Below are positions 1 through 6,174 of a DNA stretch of 6,174 nt, piece by piece. The position numbers and the translations under genes were made by a program. The notes below the pieces were generated by a model. That model did not search any database and had not been told where the DNA came from. It worked only from the letters and a program-made list of their open reading frames with translations. The stretch lies in assembly GCA_905479535.1 (NCBI GenBank), contig CAJQMW010000356.1, positions 1-6,174 of the forward strand, written 5' to 3'. Origin of the DNA: an uncultured Maribacter sp. GTDB lineage: Bacteria; Bacteroidota; Bacteroidia; Flavobacteriales; Flavobacteriaceae. Every line of letters begins with the position of its first letter. The stretch's first letter is position 1.

Positions 1-64
1 AGTCCTTCTTGCCGGTAAACCTATCCTTAAACACCTGTCTGTCAAGCTCTTTTAATATCTTCAT
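1..64 (-). CDS. 5' end of an unrecognised gene (partial, runs off the left edge)
   Basis: An open frame reads leftward from an ATG at 64-62 for 21 codons to the window edge. It begins MKILKELDRQVF and continues with a basic, lysine/arginine-rich stretch. The visible part is hydrophilic and mildly amphipathic, with no signal peptide or membrane segment, so the product is probably cytoplasmic or has its hydrophobic regions further on. I do not recognise the family. AAGGA lies only two bases upstream of the ATG, too close to act as a normal Shine-Dalgarno site. An in-frame ATG at 106-104 would add 14 residues (MSILFCRLSLKSRT), but these look unlike coding sequence, so 64 is preferred. The gene is divergent from the large membrane-protein gene at 262. 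That it is a real gene is inferred from the open frame and the divergent layout only. Confidence 0.5.
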   Translation of the reverse strand, partial: MKILKELDRQVFKDRFTGKKD

Positions 65-106
65 CGTCCTTGATTTTAACGATAATCTACAAAATAATAT
101 GCTCAT

Positions 107-261
107 ATACAACTATTTGAGAACTAAATGGGTAACCCTATAAATTAATACGTATCCCGCCTTACAAAACGTTAAAGAATGCATGTTAAAGGTTTATAAA
201 AAATGTAGTCGGTTCTATATTATAATTAGTAAATTCGCCCCATAGCTTTAACCAGGGTTGC
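107..261. other. Divergent intergenic region, AT-rich
   Basis: This 155-base spacer separates the partial minus-strand gene from the plus-strand TMEM260-like gene and should hold promoters for both. No perfect TAnnTTTG element was found in either direction. The closest for the plus gene is TAGCTTTA at 243-250 (one mismatch), which would give a leader of only a few bases. A sigma70-like TATAAT occurs at 221-226 without a recognisable -35 partner. For the minus gene the closest is a one-mismatch element at 90-97, inside the region just upstream of its ATG. The 8-bp palindrome ATACGTAT (148-155) is too short to call an operator. No RNA gene or terminator hairpin is seen. Confidence 0.4.
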
Positions 262-3200
262 ATGTTTTCAAAGAACTTCCAGAAATGGGACACTATTCTA
301 GGGTGGACCGTATTTTTTATAGCATTTATCACTTACTTCATTACCGTTGAACCTACCAATAGTTTTTGGGATGCCGGGGAGTACATAGCCACCTCCGCTA
401 AGCTACAGGTAGGACACCCTCCCGGAGCTCCATTATTGCAGATGATAGGGGCGTTTTTCGCCATGTTCGCCTTTGAACCAAGTCAAGTTGCCATGATGGT
501 AAATTTGGTTTCCGGCGTATCCAGTGCCTTTACCATATTGTTTATGTTCTGGACCATTACGAACATTGCTCGAAAACTTCTAGATACCGACGAGCAATTC
601 ACCAATAGCAAAGCAATAGCCATATTTGGTAGTGGTATTGTGGGGTCGTTAGCCTTTACTTACTCGGACAGTTTTTGGTTTAATGCAGCAGAAACGGAGG
701 TATATGCGATGGCAAGTTTCATTATGGCCTTACTCCTTTGGTTGGGCCTTAAGTGGACGGACAATCTGGAGGACCCCCGGGGCAACCGTTGGCTAGTTCT
801 CATATCCTTTGTTGTAGGACTTACCTTTGGAATTCAGTTTATGGGCTTCTTGGCCATACCCTCCATAGGACTGCTTTATTATTTTAAAACTTACAAAAAA
901 ACTACGGTCAAGAACTTTTTGTTGGCCAATATTGCCGTTATCATAATTTTAATGTTGGTCTATAAGTTTTCATTAACTTATGTCTTACAGCTCTTTGGGT
1001 GGGGAGAGGTTTTCTTCATTAACAGTATCGGATTACCTTTTAATTCTGGTTCCATAATTATCGGTATTTTGTTTATTGCCGCCTTTTATTTTGGCCTTAA
1101 TTATACCCGTAAGAATCAGTACAGGACGGCAAATACAATCGTACTATGCTTAATGTTCCTCTTTCTTGGGTTTTCTTCCTGGCTCATGCTTCCCATTCGT
1201 GCCAACGCAAACGTAGTCATCAATGAAAATAATCCGGAGGATGCAAGAGCTCTTTTAGCCTATTATAACCGGGAACAGTACCCGGGCGTTGACAGCCCAA
1301 TTTATGGCACTTACTATTCCGATATGTTTGCTGGAGCAGGCGAAGATAAAGATGGCAAACCAAAATATGAAAAAGACTACACGCTTGGAAAGTACATCAT
1401 CGTAAACAAATACATCGATGCAGAGCAAGGGCCCAACCCAAAACATCAGGGGATACTTCCCCGCATGTGGAGTTCACAGCACGCAGAAAATTATATGCAA
1501 TATTTTGGACCTTTGGAGTTTCGCATGACAGAATCCAATGCAGAGCTACGCCAGGCCGTGGACCAAGTAAAAACCGGCTTCGCGAACGGAGAGATAGATG
1601 CCGACCAGTACATAGGTTTTCTAAAACGTTTTAGTGATTATATTGAAGTAGAACCACCATCGGTCTGGCAGAACATTAAATATATGTTCGAATTTCAGTT
1701 CAACTACATGTACATGCGTTACTTTATGTGGAATTTTGTCGGGAAACAGAACGATGTCCAGGGCCGCTATAACGATAACGGAAATTGGTTAAGCGGTATT
1801 AAGTTCATTGATAGTTGGCGTTTGGGAAACCAAGATAATTTACCCAGTGATATAGAGAACAACAAAGGCCGGAATACCTATTTCTTTTTACCATTGCTGT
1901 TGGGTATTATCGGTCTCGTTTTCCAGATTTCCAAAGACCCCAAACAATTCTGGGTGCTATTGGTCTTCTTCCTGTTTACGGGAATCGCCATTCAATTTTA
2001 TACGAACCCCTACATATTTCAGCCCAGGGAGCGTGATTATTCCCTGGTGGGATCGTTCTATGTTTTTGCACTTTGGATAGGACTTGGGGTCTACGGGCTC
2101 TATGACGGCTTTAAAGATTGGCTAGCTCCAAAAATTCTTGCACCGCTGGTAGTCGTTGTCAGTCTTTTGGCAGTTCCTACAGTCATGGCCGTACAAAACT
2201 GGGACGATCACGACCGATCCAATCGTTTTACGGCGAATGCTTCGGCCAAAGCATATCTGGATTCCACCCAAAAGGATGCCGGTGCCATTCTCTTTACCAT
2301 TGGGGACAACGATACTTTTCCGCTTTGGTACGCTCAAGAAATTGAGGGTTATCGCACGGATGTGCGTATCGTTTGTACCAGTCTGTTCGAAACGGATTGG
2401 TATGTAGACCAGATGAAGAAGAAGGCGTATGAAAGTGATCCGATTCCATCACAAATAGAACATGAAAAATACCGGTGGGGTTCTAGGGATGTACTTTACC
2501 ATCAAGCTATTACGGAAAACAGGTGGCCAATAAAGGATTTCATCAATTGGATAGATAGCGACAAGCCCAGGACCAAACTCAAATATCTTTTTGAACAGAA
2601 TAATGCCGATTTGAGCAACTATTCCGAAAATACGCAGAATATAGTGTACTATCCTACCAATAAAATCAGGGTTCCGGTAAACAAAAAGAATGCATTGGAA
2701 AGTGGTATGGTCAAGGAAAAAGATGCTGCGCTTATCGTTGATTTTATTGATATTGATCTCCCGAGTGCCATCACCAAGAAAAGTATGATGATGTTGGACA
2801 TACTTGCCAATAATGATTGGAAAAGACCATTGTATTTTTCCGGAGGAAGTTTCGACGATGCAGAATACCTTTGGATGAAGGACTACTTGCAGCTGGATGG
2901 TTTAGCCTACAAACTAGTGCCAATACGCACCGAACGTCCCAACTCATTTGATATGGGTAGGATAGATACGGATTTAATGTATGATATCGTTACCAAATGG
3001 GATTGGGGAAATGCCGGAAGTCCCGATATTTACCACGACACCCAGACCCGTATTCAGAGTGTTTCCTATAGGGGCAATTTGGCACGGCTAATGGAAGCGC
3101 TCATCAAGGAGAATAAAATAGATAGGGCAAAAGAAGTGATAGACATATCCTTAACGAACATGCCCGTAGATCTATTTGGCTACTACTCATTGGTAGAGCC

Positions 3201-3615
3201 TTTTGTGGATGGTTATTATAAAGTTGGGGAAACACAAAAAGCCCGAGCACTATTTGATAAACTTAAAAAGGTATACCAAGAACGGTTGGAGTACTATGCT
3301 AGCAGTAGTTTGGATGAGCAGTATAGCGATATTGATGCCATCATTGCCGATATGGAGGCCTATAGAAGGAACATTGATATCTTGATCGCTAATGATGATC
3401 GCGAAATTGCGGAAAAGGAAACGCTTATCTTTAACGAGTTTATAGATAAGTTCCAACATTTTTACAAGGATGAAGATGACATGGATTTACTGGAACCAGA
3501 ACCTAACGGCGATCCAGATATGCAGGATTCCATATCTATTTCAGATAGTATACAACCGGACAATACCAGAACCGACTTGCTACAAGATACGGTAGGCCTG
3601 TCTACAAAAAACTAA
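262..3615 (+). CDS. TMEM260-like (DUF2723) multi-pass membrane protein, probable protein O-mannosyltransferase
   Basis: This 1,117-residue protein belongs to the DUF2723/TMEM260-like family, whose human member is an O-mannosyltransferase. A GT-C enzyme transferring a lipid-linked sugar to proteins on the periplasmic face is the likely role; this specific activity is inferred. About nine hydrophobic helices occupy residues 11-311, with the acidic motif WDAGEY (36-41) and GHPPGAPL (51-58) in the first outer loop, where GT-C enzymes carry the catalytic carboxylate. ETEVYA (144-149) follows. A soluble loop (about 312-540) leads to four more helices (about 540-643), with PRERDYS at 588-594 between them. 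The C-terminal domain holds GDNDTFPLWY (681-690), NDWKRPLYFS (851-860), TPR-like helices (about 935-1010) and an acidic, probably disordered tail (1070-1117). About thirteen helices put the tail in the periplasm if the N-terminus is inside. ATG 262 is the first start after an in-frame stop at 223-225; there is no clear Shine-Dalgarno site. The gene appears monocistronic. Length is normal for the family and no frame disruption is seen. Confidence 0.9.
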   Translation: MFSKNFQKWDTILGWTVFFIAFITYFITVEPTNSFWDAGEYIATSAKLQVGHPPGAPLLQMIGAFFAMFAFEPSQVAMMVNLVSGVSSAFTILFMFWTITNIARKLLDTDEQFTNSKAIAIFGSGIVGSLAFTYSDSFWFNAAETEVYAMASFIMALLLWLGLKWTDNLEDPRGNRWLVLISFVVGLTFGIQFMGFLAIPSIGLLYYFKTYKKTTVKNFLLANIAVIIILMLVYKFSLTYVLQLFGWGEVFFINSIGLPFNSGSIIIGILFIAAFYFGLNYTRKNQYRTANTIVLCLMFLFLGFSSWLMLPIRANANVVINENNPEDARALLAYYNREQYPGVDSPIYGTYYSDMFAGAGEDKDGKPKYEKDYTLGKYIIVNKYIDAEQGPNPKHQGILPRMWSSQHAENYMQYFGPLEFRMTESNAELRQAVDQVKTGFANGEIDADQYIGFLKRFSDYIEVEPPSVWQNIKYMFEFQFNYMYMRYFMWNFVGKQNDVQGRYNDNGNWLSGIKFIDSWRLGNQDNLPSDIENNKGRNTYFFLPLLLGIIGLVFQISKDPKQFWVLLVFFLFTGIAIQFYTNPYIFQPRERDYSLVGSFYVFALWIGLGVYGLYDGFKDWLAPKILAPLVVVVSLLAVPTVMAVQNWDDHDRSNRFTANASAKAYLDSTQKDAGAILFTIGDNDTFPLWYAQEIEGYRTDVRIVCTSLFETDWYVDQMKKKAYESDPIPSQIEHEKYRWGSRDVLYHQAITENRWPIKDFINWIDSDKPRTKLKYLFEQNNADLSNYSENTQNIVYYPTNKIRVPVNKKNALESGMVKEKDAALIVDFIDIDLPSAITKKSMMMLDILANNDWKRPLYFSGGSFDDAEYLWMKDYLQLDGLAYKLVPIRTERPNSFDMGRIDTDLMYDIVTKWDWGNAGSPDIYHDTQTRIQSVSYRGNLARLMEALIKENKIDRAKEVIDISLTNMPVDLFGYYSLVEPFVDGYYKVGETQKARALFDKLKKVYQERLEYYASSSLDEQYSDIDAIIADMEAYRRNIDILIANDDREIAEKETLIFNEFIDKFQHFYKDEDDMDLLEPEPNGDPDMQDSISISDSIQPDNTRTDLLQDTVGLSTKN

Positions 3616-3642
3616 TTGGAAAATTTAAAATTAGGGGTTGAA

Positions 3643-3939
3643 CTAAGCGTATTCGTTCAAGATGCCGATCAATGTGTTGGCATCTTGCTCACCACTTTGT
3701 CGCCAAACCATTTCACCTTTTTTATAGATCATCAAGGTAGGCAATCCCTTTACCCTTAAGGCTTGGGAAAGCTCCTTATTCTTGTCCACATCAATCTTAA
3801 TGACCTTGCCCTTATCCCCTAGTGCAGCGGCAACATCCCTTAGAACGGGATGCATAGCAGTGGACTGCTCGTTCCACTCCGCATAAAAATCCAAGAGTAC
3901 CGGAACGTTTAAATCTATAAGTTCACCAAATTTAGACAT
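3643..3939 (-). CDS. Thioredoxin-fold protein lacking both active-site cysteines
   Basis: A 98-residue cytosolic protein that aligns by eye with thioredoxin: the buried Asp (D17), DFYAEW (17-22) before the active site, the Pro of helix 2 (P31), the central strand VIKIDVDKN (46-54), and the cis-Pro loop GLPTLMIY (65-72) followed by KKGE. The WCGPC position instead reads WNEQS (22-26), so both redox cysteines are replaced (N23, S26), and no cysteine exists anywhere in the protein. It therefore cannot do dithiol-disulfide exchange. A binding, chaperone-like or regulatory role is possible but undetermined. The codons are AAC and TCC; AAC is two changes from either Cys codon, so a single sequencing error does not explain it. 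It is about ten residues shorter at the N-terminus than E. coli thioredoxin; no signal peptide or membrane helix is seen. The gene converges on the TMEM260-like gene with a 27-base gap, and has its own candidate promoter upstream. Confidence 0.88.
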   Translation of the reverse strand: MSKFGELIDLNVPVLLDFYAEWNEQSTAMHPVLRDVAAALGDKGKVIKIDVDKNKELSQALRVKGLPTLMIYKKGEMVWRQSGEQDANTLIGILNEYA

Positions 3940-3962
3940 AGAATCGGCTTTGCTTTATTGGC

Positions 3963-3992
3963 CAAATGTAGTAAAAAATGTTAAAATACTAA
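3963..3992 (-). promoter_or_regulatory. Candidate Bacteroidota promoter for the thioredoxin-like gene
   Basis: On the minus strand, TACATTTG (3970-3963) matches the Bacteroidota -7 consensus TAnnTTTG exactly. Nineteen bases upstream is TTA (3992-3990), one mismatch from the -33 TTG. Transcription would start near 3956, leaving a leader of roughly 17 bases before the ATG at 3939. The perfect -7 box and its position support it; the weak -33 keeps confidence moderate. It implies the thioredoxin-like gene can be transcribed independently of the phosphoesterase gene 91 bases upstream. Confidence 0.45.
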
Positions 3993-4030
3993 CGATAGTG
4001 GCATTTTTGTGGCGGTACCCTAGGTTAAAA

Positions 4031-5260
4031 TCATGTTAACGACTTCTTTTTTAAAGTAATCACCGTAATTTCTGGCCAAATTCCTACTCTTCCGGGATAG
4101 CCCAAGAATCCAAAACCACGGTTAACGTTAATGAATTGTCCCATTTCCTTATAAACGCCCGCCCAATACTTATAGCGCCATTTAACCGGGCTCCATTTAA
4201 TCCACCCGGGAATCTCAATACCAAACTGCATGCCGTGGGTGTGACCACTGAGGGTAAGATGATAGTGCTTTTCATCATTAATAACCTCTTCTTCCCAATG
4301 GGAGGGATCGTGACTCATCAAAATCTTGAAATCGGCATCCCCAATTTGTGAGGAAGCTTTCTTTAAATCCCCTGCTTTTTTAAAGCCACCCTTTCCCCAA
4401 TTCTCCACACCTATAAGCGCAATTTTGTCCATTCCCTTTTCCAAATACCGGTGTTCGTTCAATAAAAGGTCGAATCCCATATTCTTCTGCAAATCCTTTA
4501 AATCCTCAAGGTTCTGTAGTTTTAATTCTTCTGTTTCCCAAGGAATATAATCGCCATAATCATGATTGCCCAAAACGGAAAATTTACCATCCTTGGCCTC
4601 CAATGTGGCAAATAATTCTGCCCATGGTCGCATTTCTTCGGTCTTGTTGTTCACCATATCCCCCGTAAACAAAATAACATCACTTTTCTGTTCGTTAATG
4701 AGGTTTACCCCATACGCTATCATCTTTCGGTTATCAAAGCTACCACTGTGTATATCGGAAATTTGTGTAATCCGGTATCCATCAAAAGCATCGGGAAGAT
4801 CGGCAAACTCCAAGTCATATTTGAGTACCTTAAAATTATATTTCCCTTTGAACATTCCATACAGTAAAGCTCCAAAAGGCAAGGAGGCTATACCAAGTGC
4901 AATTAAACTAAGAAAGCGTCTCCTTTGCGGCAAACTAAATTGCCTAGATGTACCAAAGACCTTTTCATAAAATCCCGAAACCAGTCTAAAAATATCCTCG
5001 GAAAAGAGAAAGATGATAGTGATTATTTTAAAAGTAAGTATGGTCAATAAAAATCCAAAAGCGTAACTCTTTGGAACACTCAATACCCTACCGGCCTCTT
5101 CCCCAGCAGTAAATTGATAGATAAAATTGAGTAGTACGGCAAGTGCAACCCCTAAGTATAAATAGGACCACCAAGGTTGTCTTACCGTTGCTTTTATAGC
5201 TTGTATCACATATATACTTAAGCCAATGTAAATTGCAACAAATAGTATCCAACGAAACAT
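4031..5260 (-). CDS. Membrane-anchored calcineurin-like metallophosphoesterase (YkuE-like)
   Basis: This 409-residue protein has an N-terminal membrane region and a C-terminal binuclear-metal phosphoesterase domain of the YkuE-like group. Hydrophobic helices are at about 2-22, 31-51, 66-88 and 118-136. The catalytic domain starts near 145 and shows the complete metal-ligand set: SDIHSG (168-173), TGDMVNN (199-205), GNHD (231-234), MSHDP (315-319) and GHTHG (339-343). Hydrolysis of a phosphomono- or diester is therefore expected; the substrate cannot be told from sequence. The basic segment LPQRRRFLSL (110-119) directly before helix 4 resembles a twin-arginine motif, and the positive-inside rule puts it in the cytoplasm and the enzyme domain in the periplasm. 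The start at 5260 lies eight or so bases after a likely transcription start and is preceded by an A-rich run, not a Shine-Dalgarno site. A gap of 55 bases separates it from cutC upstream, with its own promoter in that gap. Confidence 0.9.
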   Translation of the reverse strand: MFRWILFVAIYIGLSIYVIQAIKATVRQPWWSYLYLGVALAVLLNFIYQFTAGEEAGRVLSVPKSYAFGFLLTILTFKIITIIFLFSEDIFRLVSGFYEKVFGTSRQFSLPQRRRFLSLIALGIASLPFGALLYGMFKGKYNFKVLKYDLEFADLPDAFDGYRITQISDIHSGSFDNRKMIAYGVNLINEQKSDVILFTGDMVNNKTEEMRPWAELFATLEAKDGKFSVLGNHDYGDYIPWETEELKLQNLEDLKDLQKNMGFDLLLNEHRYLEKGMDKIALIGVENWGKGGFKKAGDLKKASSQIGDADFKILMSHDPSHWEEEVINDEKHYHLTLSGHTHGMQFGIEIPGWIKWSPVKWRYKYWAGVYKEMGQFINVNRGFGFLGYPGRVGIWPEITVITLKKKSLT

Positions 5261-5272
5261 AATGTTTTTTTA

Positions 5273-5280
5273 CAAAGATA
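5273..5280 (-). promoter_or_regulatory. Candidate Bacteroidota -7 element for the phosphoesterase gene
   Basis: TATCTTTG on the minus strand (5280-5273) matches the TAnnTTTG consensus exactly and carries the TATCTTTG form that is common in this phylum. Transcription would start near 5268, giving a very short A-rich leader of about eight bases before the ATG at 5260. No clear TTG is found at the -33 distance; TCG sits 18 bases upstream. This suggests the phosphoesterase gene does not depend on read-through from cutC. Confidence 0.55.
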
Positions 5281-5315
5281 TTTTTTGATATGCTACCACG
5301 ATGCCCTTTTGCGTT

Positions 5316-6038
5316 TTATTTAACCTTGTTCACTAAGGCGTGTATTTTTTCCGCACTGGAAACAGCGATTTTATGGTCGTTCAAAAAAACCGGTGAATTC
5401 ATGGAAATTTCAGGTTGTCTTATCATTGTTGGAATAAGCTCCGTACCGGATAAGTGAACGGCCTTAAATCCATTTTTCAAAAACAAATCCACGTTGGACA
5501 CGTTCACGCCTGATCCAGGCATTATTAGGCAGCTAGCGGCTTTTTGCTGTAAATCAGTTAATAAATCAATGCCTTCTGATGCAGATTTTTGCTGGCCAGA
5601 GGAAAGGATATAATTCACTCCTAAAGCTTCCAATTGTTCCAAGGTTTCAAATGGGTCATTGACCCAATCAAAAGCACGATGAAAAGTAAATTTCAAACCC
5701 TTTGAGACTTTTATTAATTTTTCGGTTCGGTCTACATCCAAGGTTAAATCTTTATGCAGGACCCCAGATACAATTCCGTCTAAACCCATTTCAGCACAGA
5801 GGGCAATATCGGTCACCATGATTTCAAATTCACCATCTGAAAATGTGAAGTCCCCACTTCTTGGCCGTATCAACACATGAACCGGTATGGAAATCTGCTC
5901 CTTAATCGCTTTCAATAAACCATAGGATGGGGTAATTCCACCAACTGCAAGTTCCGAACATAGTTCTATTCTATCCGCTCCCGCTTTTTGGGCATTAATA
6001 GCAGATTCCAGAGAATTGGCACAGACTTCAACGAGCAT
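5316..6038 (-). CDS. cutC: CutC-family TIM-barrel protein (named copper homeostasis protein)
   Basis: A complete 240-residue member of the CutC family (PF03932), close to the E. coli length of about 248. It opens with the family signature VEVCANSLESA (3-13) followed by AGADRIELCSEL (19-30) and VGGITPSYG (32-40). Other signature stretches are IPVHVLIRPRSGDF (51-64), FTFHRAFD (117-124), ILSSGQ (144-149), IMPGSGVN (172-179) and VHLSGT (194-199). These lie at strand ends of a (beta/alpha)8 barrel; conserved polar residues include H54, R58, H120, R121 and H195. No signal peptide, so it is cytoplasmic. The copper role is uncertain: in E. coli the cutC copper phenotype has been attributed to the MicL small RNA made from the same locus, and no enzymatic reaction is firmly assigned. 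The ATG at 6038 is preceded by A-rich sequence. It is divergent from the Tat lipoprotein gene at 6077, with only 38 bases between starts. Confidence 0.93.
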   Translation of the reverse strand: MLVEVCANSLESAINAQKAGADRIELCSELAVGGITPSYGLLKAIKEQISIPVHVLIRPRSGDFTFSDGEFEIMVTDIALCAEMGLDGIVSGVLHKDLTLDVDRTEKLIKVSKGLKFTFHRAFDWVNDPFETLEQLEALGVNYILSSGQQKSASEGIDLLTDLQQKAASCLIMPGSGVNVSNVDLFLKNGFKAVHLSGTELIPTMIRQPEISMNSPVFLNDHKIAVSSAEKIHALVNKVK

Positions 6039-6076
6039 TTACTTATATTTAAAACCCTAATATAAACAACCTTTTC
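6039..6076. other. Short divergent intergenic region between cutC and the Tat lipoprotein gene
   Basis: Only 38 AT-rich bases separate the two divergent start codons, so any promoters must overlap each other or lie within the coding sequences. The nearest match for the rightward gene is TATATTTA (6044-6051, one mismatch from TAnnTTTG), with no TTG at the proper -33 distance. No convincing element is seen for cutC. Neither start has a Shine-Dalgarno motif. Confidence 0.35.
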
Positions 6077-6174
6077 ATGGAAAGAAGAAAGTTCCTAAAA
6101 AATTCAACAACCGCTACGGCAGGACTAATTTCTGCACCTTTATTGGCTTCCTGCAAACAGGAAAAAACTGCTTT
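6077..6174 (+). CDS. Tat-exported lipoprotein, N-terminal signal only (partial, runs off the right edge)
   Basis: Thirty-two complete codons are visible from the ATG at 6077. They form a textbook twin-arginine lipoprotein signal: MERRKFLKNS with RRKFLK (3-8) matching the Tat consensus, a mildly hydrophobic Ala/Thr/Leu-rich core (about 11-22), and the lipobox LASC (23-26), making C26 the lipidated residue. The mature protein begins CKQEKTA and then leaves the window. The +2 residue is Lys and the following residues are not an acidic run, so a surface-export signal of the Bacteroidota type is not evident. Tat export implies a protein folded, often with a cofactor, before transport. The function is not determined by the visible sequence. 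From memory, Flavobacteriaceae sometimes have a Tat-signal glycosylasparaginase-type hydrolase beside cutC, so that is one candidate, at low confidence; Gfo/Idh-type oxidoreductases also carry such signals. Confidence 0.85.
   Translation, partial: MERRKFLKNSTTATAGLISAPLLASCKQEKTA

Noticed and set aside
130..155. Small palindromes GGGTAACCC (130-138) and ATACGTAT (148-155) as possible operators
   Set aside because: Arms of only four bases in AT-rich DNA are expected by chance, and they do not form a longer symmetric site.
2118..2407. Several overlapping short open frames on both strands
   Set aside because: All are nested in the TMEM260-like coding sequence, in other frames, and encode no recognisable protein; the main frame is intact through the conserved GDNDTFPLWY region.
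3862..3876. Sequencing error as the cause of the missing thioredoxin cysteines
   Set aside because: AAC differs from either Cys codon at two positions, the second site is also changed, the intervening GP is replaced too, and the frame is intact.
4014..4024. GGTACC and CCTAGG palindromes downstream of the phosphoesterase stop as a terminator
   Set aside because: Stems do not extend beyond the six-base palindromes and have no loop or U-tract, so they are not a terminator.
4566..4970. A 134-codon open frame on the plus strand
   Set aside because: It lies wholly antisense to the metallophosphoesterase gene, including its metal-binding motifs; its translation shows no recognisable domain and no initiation context.
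5283..5315. Possible terminator between cutC and the phosphoesterase gene
   Set aside because: The only repeat, ATGC twice, is direct rather than inverted; no stem-loop could be drawn.

Overview
The window looks like chromosomal DNA of a marine-type Flavobacteriaceae (Bacteroidota). Four things point there. The largest gene encodes a ~1,100-residue DUF2723/TMEM260-like membrane protein typical of that phylum. Starts are preceded by A-rich sequence rather than Shine-Dalgarno motifs. Two starts have the Bacteroidota -7 promoter element TAnnTTTG just upstream. Protein composition and AT-rich intergenic DNA also fit. This placement is inference; no rRNA or marker gene is present.

Layout: positions 1-64 hold the first 21 codons of an unrecognised minus-strand gene, divergent from a long plus-strand gene (262-3615) for a multi-pass TMEM260-like protein, probably a GT-C fold O-mannosyltransferase with a periplasmic C-terminal domain. 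A block of three minus-strand genes converges on it: a small thioredoxin-fold protein with no cysteine (3643-3939), a membrane-anchored YkuE-like metallophosphoesterase (4031-5260), and a CutC-family TIM-barrel protein (5316-6038). At the right edge, a plus-strand gene diverging from cutC begins at 6077. Its visible 32 codons are a twin-arginine lipoprotein signal; the mature protein lies outside the window.

How they relate: no single pathway is evident. The thioredoxin-like gene and the phosphoesterase gene each have their own candidate promoter, so the three minus-strand genes are probably separate short transcription units. A loose theme is the cell envelope: a periplasm-facing glycosyltransferase, a probably periplasm-facing phosphoesterase with an internal Tat-like motif, and a Tat lipoprotein. 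No mobile element, CRISPR array, tRNA, rRNA or long repeat was seen. The most unusual points are the loss of both catalytic cysteines in the thioredoxin-like protein, the Tat-like motif ahead of the fourth membrane helix of the phosphoesterase, and a cluster of three Bacteroidota O-glycosylation sequons in the C-terminal tail of the putative glycosyltransferase.
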